A stretch of DNA of 64,000 bases from Aurantiacibacter xanthus (GTDB lineage: Bacteria > Pseudomonadota > Alphaproteobacteria > Sphingomonadales > Sphingomonadaceae), in NCBI RefSeq assembly GCF_003584015.1, contig NZ_QXFM01000114.1, forward strand, positions 1 through 64,000. The letters run 5' to 3'. Made by a program: the position numbers and the translations under genes. The notes beneath the pieces were generated by a model. The model worked only from the letters and a program-made list of their open reading frames with translations, was not told where the DNA came from and searched no databases. This document shows, piece after piece, positions 50,854 through 57,643 of this stretch. The stretch's first letter is position 1. Every line of letters begins with the position of its first letter.

Positions 50854-51120
50854 CTAGGCCTTGTTCTCATCGTTCGGCAGAGCGATCCGCTCGGGGCGGA
50901 ACACGCTGCGATTGAGCGCCATGAAGCCCTGCTCTAGATGGTTGCGCGCGATCGCCAGCCAGCGGTTATCGTAGCGCGTTTCAGTGATGCCGATATCGAA
51001 CATCACGTCGATCTCGCGCAGCAGCCGCTCTTCCACTTCCTTGAAGTGGTTGACCAGCTCGATCCGGTCAGCGCTCTGGTTCGTGTAACCGGCGACGGGG
51101 AGGGGAGCACGATCAGCCAT
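50854..51120 (-). CDS. Acb2/Tad1 hairpin-domain protein, probable anti-CBASS / cyclic nucleotide sponge
   Basis: The 88-residue protein (ATG at 51120) has a helix RIELVNHFKEVEERLLREID followed after a turn by YDNRWLAIARNHLEQGFMAL and NRSVFRP. This two-helix hairpin with the (D/N)xRWLAIARxxLxxGFMALxRxV motif is what I know from the Acb2/Tad1 family. Family members bind cyclic di- and trinucleotides and so block CBASS (and related) defence. It lies inside the head-tail gene block between the HHH protein (8-base overlap) and DUF1320, so it would be made late. A purely structural role cannot be excluded. Confidence 0.75.
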   Translation of the reverse strand: MADRAPLPVAGYTNQSADRIELVNHFKEVEERLLREIDVMFDIGITETRYDNRWLAIARNHLEQGFMALNRSVFRPERIALPNDENKA

Positions 51121-51595
51121 GGTCTTCGCCCTCAATAACGACGCTCAGGCGCGGATCGGTGTAGATCGCGTCGAACTCCGCCTCATGAAGCTCATCGAGC
51201 GGGATGCGCACCGGCTCCGCGCCGAACAGGCGACCAGCACGGCGGCGACCACGCTTGGGACCGGTGACCACGATCGACTTCGCTTCGTCCTGAGTTGACG
51301 GTGGCGGTGGCGGTGGCGGTGGCGAAGGAGGTGCTGGCGACGGCGCAGGCGTGGGAGCGGCCTGAGGCTCCACAGTCGACGCGGGTGTCGATGTTGGCGT
51401 GGCCGAGGTCAGCACCTTGGCCGCATCGATCCACGCGACAAGCTCATCGGCGAAGTTCGCCAGGCTCTCGACCTTGGCCAGCTCCTTGGCATCGGCGGCG
51501 GCAAGCGCCGGGACACCATTGATCCCGGCCGCCTGCAGCTTCTTCTCCGTCGCCGGGCCGATCCCGGCGATATCGGTCAGCTTATGCTCGCCCAT
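51113..51595 (-). CDS. Phage protein with helix-hairpin-helix domain and polyproline linker (Mu gp35 position)
   Basis: The 160-residue protein (ATG at 51595) has a helix-hairpin-helix DNA-binding motif (LTDIAGIGPATEKKLQAAGI) in its first 60 residues. A Thr/Pro linker including eight consecutive Pro follows (about residues 80-108), then a small C-terminal domain (RAGRLFGAEPVRIPLDELHE, IYTDPRLSVVIEG). It occupies the place of Mu gp35 between the major head protein and gp36. It may contact DNA at the connector. I do not know a characterised homologue. Confidence 0.7.
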   Translation of the reverse strand: MGEHKLTDIAGIGPATEKKLQAAGINGVPALAAADAKELAKVESLANFADELVAWIDAAKVLTSATPTSTPASTVEPQAAPTPAPSPAPPSPPPPPPPPSTQDEAKSIVVTGPKRGRRRAGRLFGAEPVRIPLDELHEAEFDAIYTDPRLSVVIEGEDHG

Positions 51596-51597
51596 GA

Positions 51598-52497
51598 TCA
51601 GGCCAGCCACGGCACGACCAGCAGCTCGGCCGTGCCCTTCCATTCGTTGGTTTCGCCACCGGCGGCGTTCTCGCTGTTGAGCAGCTTGAGGCCAGCGCTT
51701 TCGAGCGAGGGCGGCACCACCAGAAGGTTGCCCTTGAGGCCCAGCGGGCGGCCATAGTCGCCCTTCATGCTCGAAAGGGCAGCGCGGGCCGTGCCATAGT
51801 TGGCGGCGTTGAGCGTCTGTTTGGAGCCCCAGGCCATCTGCCAGAAGCCGAAGCCGAAGTTCATCCGGGCATCGACGCCGTAGATGAACTCCTTGCGATC
51901 GAAGACGTTGTCGTCCGTCTCCTTGTCCTTCGCCACCAGCAAGCCGAAGTCGCGCCGCACCTGCTTGATCAGCGGCTTGAGCGAGCGCGAGGTGTCGAGC
52001 AGGAACCATGGCGTACCAGAGCCGCCGTCGGTATTGGCGACCGATTGCGGCTCACCCGCCGCGTCGAGCACCGGGTGATCGGTGTCGAAGAAATTCTGGC
52101 CGTCGTAGCATTCGGTGGTGAAGCCTGCCTTCAGCAGGTCCCACACCATCTGCTCGGGATCGAGCACGGTGGCCTCGCCGATGCCTTCGAACAGCGTGGC
52201 ATAGTGGCCGAGATTGTCGGTCTCGATGTCGTCCTTGTCGACACCGATGGTCAGCTCGAACGCCTTCTCCTTGATCGCATAGTCATGCTCGGAGATGTTC
52301 TGGACGACGCGATCGCCGATCCATTCGCGGACCTTGGGCATCTTGCCCAGCCAGCCGTACTTCTGCTCCTTCTGCGTTGCACGCACGACGGTAGCGATGC
52401 GCTTGGCCATGGCTGCAGGTGCGCCATCGATGCCCCGCTGCATGGCGGCCGAATAGCCGGTGCGGAGCGCTGCCAGATTGGCACTGTTGATCTTCAT
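51598..52497 (-). CDS. Mu-like major head (capsid) protein, gpT family
   Basis: The 299-residue protein starts MKINSANLAALRTGYSAAMQ and has MAKRIATVVRATQKEQKYGW, MPKVREWIGDRVVQNISEHD, YAIKEKAFELTIGVDKDDIE, FDTDHPVLD and a GLKGNLLVVPPSLE strand. These are characteristic of Mu gpT capsid proteins (HK97-like fold). AAGGGG precedes the ATG. Confidence 0.93.
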   Translation of the reverse strand: MKINSANLAALRTGYSAAMQRGIDGAPAAMAKRIATVVRATQKEQKYGWLGKMPKVREWIGDRVVQNISEHDYAIKEKAFELTIGVDKDDIETDNLGHYATLFEGIGEATVLDPEQMVWDLLKAGFTTECYDGQNFFDTDHPVLDAAGEPQSVANTDGGSGTPWFLLDTSRSLKPLIKQVRRDFGLLVAKDKETDDNVFDRKEFIYGVDARMNFGFGFWQMAWGSKQTLNAANYGTARAALSSMKGDYGRPLGLKGNLLVVPPSLESAGLKLLNSENAAGGETNEWKGTAELLVVPWLA

Positions 52498-52511
52498 GTC
52501 CTGGGACCCCT

Positions 52512-52916
52512 TTAGATTTCGATCCAGACGCCCTGGGCGTCCACATCGTAGATCTTCCCGGCAGCCGAACGCGTGTTCGTGCCGTTGGTGAGCGCGACGG
52601 TTTCATCGTCGACGACGTAAGCCGTCTTGCCGATGTCCTCCGGGCCGATTTCGTCCGCCGCCGCGCTGTTGCCGAAGCGGTAGACGCCACGGCGCACGTT
52701 AATGGTCTTGTCGCCAGCAGCGCCCGCGCTGTTGTCGACGTACTCCTCGGCGCGGCCGACGGCGGTCAGCGTGGTTGCCGTGGAACCGGGCACGGCGGTG
52801 CCAGCGGCGTTGAGGCACACCAGGGCACCGGCATAGATCGTCGTCGCGGCGGCGACGTTGAACTGGCGGAGATCGCCCTCCTTGCGGGGCGTGTTGCGGT
52901 CAGCGGCAAGAGCCAT
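52512..52916 (-). CDS. Phage head decoration / structural cement protein
   Basis: The 134-residue beta-rich protein (RKEGDLRQFNVAAATTIYAG, ALVCLNAAGTAVPGS, GAAGDKTINVRRGVYRFGNS, DIGKTAYVVDDETVAL) resembles capsid decoration proteins found between the protease/scaffold and major head genes of Mu-like phages. One-base overlap (TGATG) with the protease stop. Confidence 0.75.
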   Translation of the reverse strand: MALAADRNTPRKEGDLRQFNVAAATTIYAGALVCLNAAGTAVPGSTATTLTAVGRAEEYVDNSAGAAGDKTINVRRGVYRFGNSAAADEIGPEDIGKTAYVVDDETVALTNGTNTRSAAGKIYDVDAQGVWIEI

Positions 52917-53506
52917 CAGAGGGCCTCCTCGTTCTCGCCCAGCTCAGCGGCACGGGCTTTCTTGAAGCCTTCGGGATCGATGCCCATCAGCGCGATGGCC
53001 TGAGCGTCGGCGTCGTCGAGTTCGGCGGATCGGGCAGGCTTGCTGCCGCCAAGGTTGATCCGGCCCCCAAGCGCGGGCTTGGCGCCGATCAGCTTCTCGG
53101 TCCGCGCCGGGTTTTCCATGTGCATGGCGATGTAGTCGTCACGCATGGCCTTCACGCCGGGGCGTCCCTCGGCGATCGCACTGTCGACAAAGGCCGTTGC
53201 GGCGGTGCGGGCCTGAGCGGCCTCCATTTCGTCGAGCTTGGTGTGGGCGGCGTCGAGCCGCGACTGCAGCGCCGTGATCGTGCCGTCGTTGCCGTCATCG
53301 GCCGACAACTTGCCGATCCCGGCAATGATCGTTTCGGCGCTCGCCCCATCGGCGAGGCCCAGAGCCTTGCCGATCGGCAAGAGTGCAGACTGGACCGCCT
53401 CTTCGGTGGTTGCGCTCAGCGCCTTTTTCATCGCCGCTGCGACATCATCGTCGCTGGCGTTCTCATCGAGGCCGAGGGCGGCGATGAGCATCATCTTCCA
53501 GTCCAT
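52916..53506 (-). CDS. Nested scaffold protein (Mu gpZ equivalent), in-frame internal start in gpI
   Basis: An internal ATG at 53506 (MDWKMMLIAALGLDENASDD) is preceded by a perfect AGGAGG at 53515-53520 with 8-base spacing, much better than the site of the full gene. Translation from it yields the 196-residue C-terminal part alone, helical and lacking the protease residues. Mu makes its scaffold gpZ from an internal start in gene I in the same way. Confidence 0.75.
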   Translation of the reverse strand: MDWKMMLIAALGLDENASDDDVAAAMKKALSATTEEAVQSALLPIGKALGLADGASAETIIAGIGKLSADDGNDGTITALQSRLDAAHTKLDEMEAAQARTAATAFVDSAIAEGRPGVKAMRDDYIAMHMENPARTEKLIGAKPALGGRINLGGSKPARSAELDDADAQAIALMGIDPEGFKKARAAELGENEEAL

Positions 53507-53980
53507 GCTGGTTTCCTCCTGGTTAAGGGCGGTGAGCCCTTCGAGATTGGGTTGGTTGACGAGGCTGGCGCGCCGGATGGCGACAATCCGCTTGTCCTTG
53601 GTGTGCGCGATCACCGGTGAAATGCCGGAATATGCCTTTTCGCGGCGCAGCTGGCGGCCAGCGTCGTTCCACTCGACCTCGCCCCAGATACCGTCCTCGC
53701 GCAGCTGCAGTGCCACGATCCAGCCGCGTGCCGGAGCGGGAAGCCCCTTGGGCGCGGCAAGATCAGTGGAGTGGTTTTCATCCAGCACCAGGCGTCCGCC
53801 CGGCGCGAGGCTTTTCGACATCAGCGCATGATAGTCCTCCACCACATAAGGTCCGCGACGGTCGGCAGTGTTGACCACGCCCCCGGCCGGAAGCAGGTGG
53901 ACCCACTCCTTGCCGGTTTCGTCGCTCGGTTCGCCCAAGGCGAATGCCGAACACAGCGCGATCTGATTGCTCGTTCCCAT
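52916..53980 (-). CDS. Mu-like head maturation protease, gpI family
   Basis: The 354-residue protein has an N-terminal protease half: EWVHLLPAGGVVNTADRRGP, DENHSTDLAAPKGLPAPARG and AYSGISPVIAHTKDKRIVAI match Mu gpI, with the catalytic His in ENHS and Ser in YSGIS. A C-terminal scaffold half (DWKMMLIAALGLDENASDDD, helical) follows. The start ATG at 53980 lacks a good ribosome binding site. A second, strong start lies inside the gene at 53506. Confidence 0.92.
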   Translation of the reverse strand: MGTSNQIALCSAFALGEPSDETGKEWVHLLPAGGVVNTADRRGPYVVEDYHALMSKSLAPGGRLVLDENHSTDLAAPKGLPAPARGWIVALQLREDGIWGEVEWNDAGRQLRREKAYSGISPVIAHTKDKRIVAIRRASLVNQPNLEGLTALNQEETSMDWKMMLIAALGLDENASDDDVAAAMKKALSATTEEAVQSALLPIGKALGLADGASAETIIAGIGKLSADDGNDGTITALQSRLDAAHTKLDEMEAAQARTAATAFVDSAIAEGRPGVKAMRDDYIAMHMENPARTEKLIGAKPALGGRINLGGSKPARSAELDDADAQAIALMGIDPEGFKKARAAELGENEEAL

Positions 53981-54015
53981 GCCGAGCGTGATGGCGCAGG
54001 CGATGCGCGCATCCC

Positions 54016-54035
54016 ATGCCCGCCACGGCGGGCAT
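54016..54035. other. Hairpin in the gap upstream of the protease gene
   Basis: ATGCCCGCC (54016-54024) pairs with GGCGGGCAT (54027-54035). It sits in the 157-base gap between the virion morphogenesis gene and gpI (53981-54137), with no T run, so it is not a standard terminator. It may influence transcript stability or protease expression. Nothing else is apparent in this gap. Confidence 0.35.
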
Positions 54036-54137
54036 CATGGTGCAATCTGGGGGAAATCAGGCGGAAAGTGTGAATCGGCCCGATGCGACTGGTGCCACGA
54101 TCAGGGCGTAGAGATCAATCGTTCGTCGCGCCTTCGC

Positions 54138-54629
54138 TCACTGATCGAGCGCTTTCTCTAGCCATTCCTCGACGATGTCGATCACGTTCTCGTTGTCCTC
54201 GCGCCCCATTCCCAGCCACTGGCGAGCAGGGATGCGCCCCCACGGGATCGGGCGGCCGCGCGAGTTGGTGCCAAACGCGCCCTTGGCCGCGCCCTGGTCC
54301 ATCACCCGCGAATTGATCTGGTTCGAACCGATCACCACGCCATGCTGGTTGGCAAAGCTGGCAATGGTCCGCGAGAGCAGCTTCGAAGGGCCGATTAGCG
54401 GCTTTCTAAGCGATCCGTAACCGAGCGCCTTGTAGCGTGCGAGCGTTGCTTGGCTCTTCGGTGCCCAGACAACGCCATCAGGCGTCTTGCCGTCCACGAA
54501 GCGCCGCCGGTGCCGTTCGAGCAGATACTCGCGGATATCCTCGTAGACCGGCGTCATGTTCGCCAGCTGCGCGGCGGCGCGGCGGATCACCTCGCGAGAG
54601 GCCCCTGCATTGAACTGGACGCCAAACAT
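54138..54629 (-). CDS. Phage virion morphogenesis protein (Mu gpG family)
   Basis: The 163-residue protein (IRRAAAQLANMTPVYEDIRE, RHRRRFVDGKTPDGVVWAPK, KPLIGPSKLLSRTIASFANQ, GVVIGSNQ, GRPIPWGRIPARQWLGM) has all the marks of the virion morphogenesis / tail completion family. GGGGAAA lies upstream of the ATG. It follows the MuF-like gene after 91 bases. Confidence 0.92.
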   Translation of the reverse strand: MFGVQFNAGASREVIRRAAAQLANMTPVYEDIREYLLERHRRRFVDGKTPDGVVWAPKSQATLARYKALGYGSLRKPLIGPSKLLSRTIASFANQHGVVIGSNQINSRVMDQGAAKGAFGTNSRGRPIPWGRIPARQWLGMGREDNENVIDIVEEWLEKALDQ

Positions 54630-54631
54630 CG

Positions 54632-54712
54632 CTATTTCCCCTCAGGTCGATGGCATTGCCCACCGGGGTCTAGAGCTACCGGGACGTTTCGGACGTTTGG
54701 GAACAGGGCCAT
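54632..54712 (-). CDS. Possible tiny phage ORF (26 residues)
   Basis: An ATG at 54712 opens a 26-codon frame (MALFPNVRNVPVALDPGGQC start) that ends 2 bases before the morphogenesis gene. It fills most of the 91-base gap. It has no good ribosome binding site and could be chance or a decayed gene. Confidence 0.25.
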   Translation of the reverse strand: MALFPNVRNVPVALDPGGQCHRPEGK

Positions 54713-54720
54713 CGGCTAGT

Positions 54721-55989
54721 TTACCTCGCATATTTGACCACGTAGAACGTCTTGAGCATCAAGGTGCGCGTCCCGCCGCGCAGCTCGAACACGGCTTCGT
54801 AGACCTTCCCGGCAATCGTCTTCCGGAACAGCGCGCGAGGCAGGCCCTTGTGCTCATCTCCGCCCGATAGGATTGCATCAGGCTGTTCGACCAGCTCCGG
54901 CAGCAATGCAAAATCCACTGGTGTGATCGTGATCGCGCTTTTCCCCGACGGCCCGTGCTCGCTGCGAATGTGGCGGGTGCCATTCCGGTCGATGGCGAAG
55001 TCGAAGCCCGTCTTTCTGATCGCTTCGGTGCCCAGCGCCTCGTTGATCTGCGCAACGTGGCCGCTGCGCGCCATGCCCAGCGTCCGCGTCGGCTGCACGG
55101 GGGCCATGTCCTCTGTGCCCGCATCCGTGCGATCAAACACACGCTGCGCGTAGCGCCGCAGATCGTCCCTTGTGCTCGGCAAGGCACGGTATGCCCGACT
55201 GAGCTGGTCTGAGGTCTCAGCGGGCAGCTCTTCGAGGAAGGCCGTGGCGATGCGATTGTCCCAGCTGCCGACCTTGGCGGCCAGTGCCTGCACCTTCTCC
55301 GAAACACTATCGCCGGGCGCGTAATCCCAGTTCTTGCCTATCCCCACCGGGGCACCGGTCTTCGGATCGATGGCCTGCCAGTCCTTCGGCAGTGTCTTGC
55401 CCGGCTTGCCACCAAGGCGCTTCGCCGCGCGCTCCGAGCTTGCGCCGAGCACGTAGCAGCTGCAGCCCCAGTCGCTCGGCGGATAGTGCGTGCGCCAGAA
55501 CAGGTGAGCAGGGTTAAGCATAAGCCCGTCCCAGTCGAGGTGCTGCGGTCGCGGCTCCTGGCTGCCGCCGTGGCGATAGACCCAGATCGGGAAGTTGCCC
55601 GCCTTCAGCTGCGCCAGCCGCCCGGCCGCGTAGCTGGTCATGGCGTTGGTGGTCAGGATCGTACGAACACGCCACGCCTCGCCGCGCACGCTGCCCTCAC
55701 CGGTCCAGCCGGTCCACCCGTTGCGGCGGACGATATCGCGAAAGTCGGCGCGGAACTCTTCCAGCCCGCGCCCTTCTGAAATCGCCTTGTCGACGGCGGC
55801 TGCCAGATCGCTCAGCAGGTCAGCCTTCGCCGCACCTGCCACCATGAACGCACTGTCATGTTCGGAGCGCTTCAGATCGTCCCATGCCTGCGTCGGCACC
55901 TGATTGCCGAGCTTGCTGCGAAAGAACGCGATCTGCTCGGTAAAGGGGCGCTGAAACGCTCCTGAGACCGCGCTCGGATGATCGCTCAC
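54721..55989 (-). CDS. MuF-type minor head protein with C-terminal BECR-like nuclease domain
   Basis: The 422-residue protein has the MuF/SPP1 gp7-like head morphogenesis domain (about residues 10-190: EEFRADFRDIVRRNGWTGWT, AYAAGRLAQLKAGNFPIWVY with slight variation, HLFWRTHYPPSDWGCSCYV). The C-terminal domain (about 300-420) contains GTRHIRSEHGPSGKSAITIT, LLPELVEQPDAILSGGDEHK, GKVYEAVFELRGGTRTLMLK and TFYVVKY. The last part fits phage BECR-fold (barnase-EndoU-colicin-RelE) nuclease domains of the PBECR type, with His in HIRSEHG as a likely catalytic residue. It would be packaged and could act in the infected cell. Confidence 0.8.
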   Translation of the reverse strand: MSDHPSAVSGAFQRPFTEQIAFFRSKLGNQVPTQAWDDLKRSEHDSAFMVAGAAKADLLSDLAAAVDKAISEGRGLEEFRADFRDIVRRNGWTGWTGEGSVRGEAWRVRTILTTNAMTSYAAGRLAQLKAGNFPIWVYRHGGSQEPRPQHLDWDGLMLNPAHLFWRTHYPPSDWGCSCYVLGASSERAAKRLGGKPGKTLPKDWQAIDPKTGAPVGIGKNWDYAPGDSVSEKVQALAAKVGSWDNRIATAFLEELPAETSDQLSRAYRALPSTRDDLRRYAQRVFDRTDAGTEDMAPVQPTRTLGMARSGHVAQINEALGTEAIRKTGFDFAIDRNGTRHIRSEHGPSGKSAITITPVDFALLPELVEQPDAILSGGDEHKGLPRALFRKTIAGKVYEAVFELRGGTRTLMLKTFYVVKYAR

Positions 55990-57545
55990 GCGCTTTCGTC
56001 CAGAAGGTCCGAACGTCCGGCCAGATGCGAGACAGTCATGGCCTGAGCAAGTGCGGTACCGAGCTGCTCGGTCGAGACTTCAGGAAAGCCGGACGCGAGC
56101 ATCTCGCGCAGCTCGCCGAGGTCGGCAGCCTTGCTCATCATCGCTTCGATCGTGTCGACCATAGCCGCGACTGCGCCTTCAGCTCCGGCCGCCGCTGCCT
56201 CTGCGGCCTGCCGGGCCGGATGTTTGGCGGGGCGATCATCACGCGCTTGCAGAGCCGTCATGGCTGGCGCTTCCGGGGCGGACTGAGTTTGGGCCGGTCG
56301 GAGCAGTTCGTCGTCATCTTCCGGATCGGCAAGCCCGAACTTGTCGCGGATTTCGGCCTGCTTCACCCGCAGGCCCATCGGCACCAGTTGCGCAAGGCTG
56401 CTGGAGAGCAGCTGCAGGTCTTCCTGCTTTGGCCGCGCGATCACGAGGCGCGGATAGCCGACATCGCCGGTGGGAGGCCCGAATTCGAGATCCATCCATG
56501 GGCGGATCAGGTCGCGGTTGAGCGTTCCCGAGAGCCCCTTGCAGTCGGCGGTCTCGATATCCTCCTGCACCTCGCGGTGCTCCTGGCTCACCGCGTGCCC
56601 GCCGCTCACCGCGTCGGTGGTGGTGGTCTGGCCCAGCACCGCCTTCGACATCTGCCGATCGAGCCAGTCCGCGCGCTTCTCATAAAGATCGCTGCCCGTG
56701 CCGACATTCTTGGCCTCGACGAAATCCATCGACATGCCCTCGGGGATGATCGCCGCGCAGTCCCCGGCAATGTTCGCCACCGCCCGGAACAGCGTATCCT
56801 TGTCCTCGCTGCTCGCGCCGGGTCCGAACTTTCCGAGCCTGAGGGGCTGGCCATAGGTCTGGGTGAACACGGCCCAGTCGCGCATGGTGTAGGCCTTGAA
56901 CATCCAGTTCCACGTCGCGAGGCGGGCGATGCCTGATCGCACAGGCAGCCCGGACTTCGCCTTCACCTCGTGTCGGATGAACTTGAACGCTGGCAGCGGT
57001 TCGTCCTGGCCGTGGCCGTCGATCCCGCCGCGTAGCAGCGGTGTCACGCCGTCCCGGTCTGGGCGGAACCAGCGGGCATCGCGCCATTCGAGGCTGGAGG
57101 GCTGGTATTGGCCCTCACTGAAGTCCCAGACGATCTCGGTAAACGACAGCCCTTTGCCGACGGCATCGAGAATGTCGAACAGCTCGCCCGACAGCTCATC
57201 CCGCTTGAGCCAGGTGCGGACCAGATCGGCACGGCGCACGTCCTCGGCTCCGTCGCTCGCCGCTTCCACGGTGATGTCGACCTGACTGACGCTGCGCTTG
57301 CGTGTGGCAAGCACGCCAGCATAGTGCAGATCACGCTCCTCGATCTGCTCGGCGAGCTCGAAATAGCTGAGCGGCTCGCCCATATCGGCCTCGCGCAGAA
57401 TGCGGGCGAGCCGCACTGGCGTAAGCCCGTCGCCGGGGTAGCCGGTCACTGGCTGTCGAACACCCGCGAGGGTCGGCCCCGACACCTCTCGCTGCAGCAA
57501 TTGCTTCTTCAGTGGGTTGCCCCACCGGTCGACCAGGCCGGTCAT
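55986..57545 (-). CDS. Mu gp29-like portal protein (DUF935)
   Basis: The 519-residue protein has the DUF935 portal signature: ILREADMGEPLSYFELAEQI, EERDLHYAGVLATRKRSVSQ, GKGLSFTEIVWDFSEGQYQP, WRDARWFRPDRDG, RLATWNWMFKAYTMRDWAVF. It forms the portal ring for DNA entry. AAAGGAG lies 8 bases upstream of the ATG. It overlaps the MuF gene by 4 bases and the tiny ORF upstream by 3-4 bases. Confidence 0.93.
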   Translation of the reverse strand: MTGLVDRWGNPLKKQLLQREVSGPTLAGVRQPVTGYPGDGLTPVRLARILREADMGEPLSYFELAEQIEERDLHYAGVLATRKRSVSQVDITVEAASDGAEDVRRADLVRTWLKRDELSGELFDILDAVGKGLSFTEIVWDFSEGQYQPSSLEWRDARWFRPDRDGVTPLLRGGIDGHGQDEPLPAFKFIRHEVKAKSGLPVRSGIARLATWNWMFKAYTMRDWAVFTQTYGQPLRLGKFGPGASSEDKDTLFRAVANIAGDCAAIIPEGMSMDFVEAKNVGTGSDLYEKRADWLDRQMSKAVLGQTTTTDAVSGGHAVSQEHREVQEDIETADCKGLSGTLNRDLIRPWMDLEFGPPTGDVGYPRLVIARPKQEDLQLLSSSLAQLVPMGLRVKQAEIRDKFGLADPEDDDELLRPAQTQSAPEAPAMTALQARDDRPAKHPARQAAEAAAAGAEGAVAAMVDTIEAMMSKAADLGELREMLASGFPEVSTEQLGTALAQAMTVSHLAGRSDLLDESA

Positions 57546-57643
57546 TGGCCCACTCCTTTCATCTGAATAGCCGCCAGAGCCGATTTAAGACGGGTTAAGA
57601 GGGCGGGTGCGGGCATTTTGGCGGTGAGGGGGCGCGAAGCCAT
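57542..57643 (-). CDS. Tiny ORF (33 residues) coupled between terminase and portal genes
   Basis: The ATG at 57643 shares a base with the terminase stop (TGATG) and the TGA at 57542-57544 overlaps the portal ATG (ATGA). The 33-residue product begins MASRPLTAKMPAPALLTRLK and is basic and helical. Exact coupling at both ends and full use of the gap favour a real coding sequence, or at least a coupling leader for the portal gene. Function unknown. Confidence 0.45.
   Translation of the reverse strand: MASRPLTAKMPAPALLTRLKSALAAIQMKGVGQ

Noticed and set aside
51300-51330. Polyproline run as a sequencing artefact or simple repeat
   Set aside because: It keeps the reading frame of a protein with sensible domains on both sides, so it is a linker.
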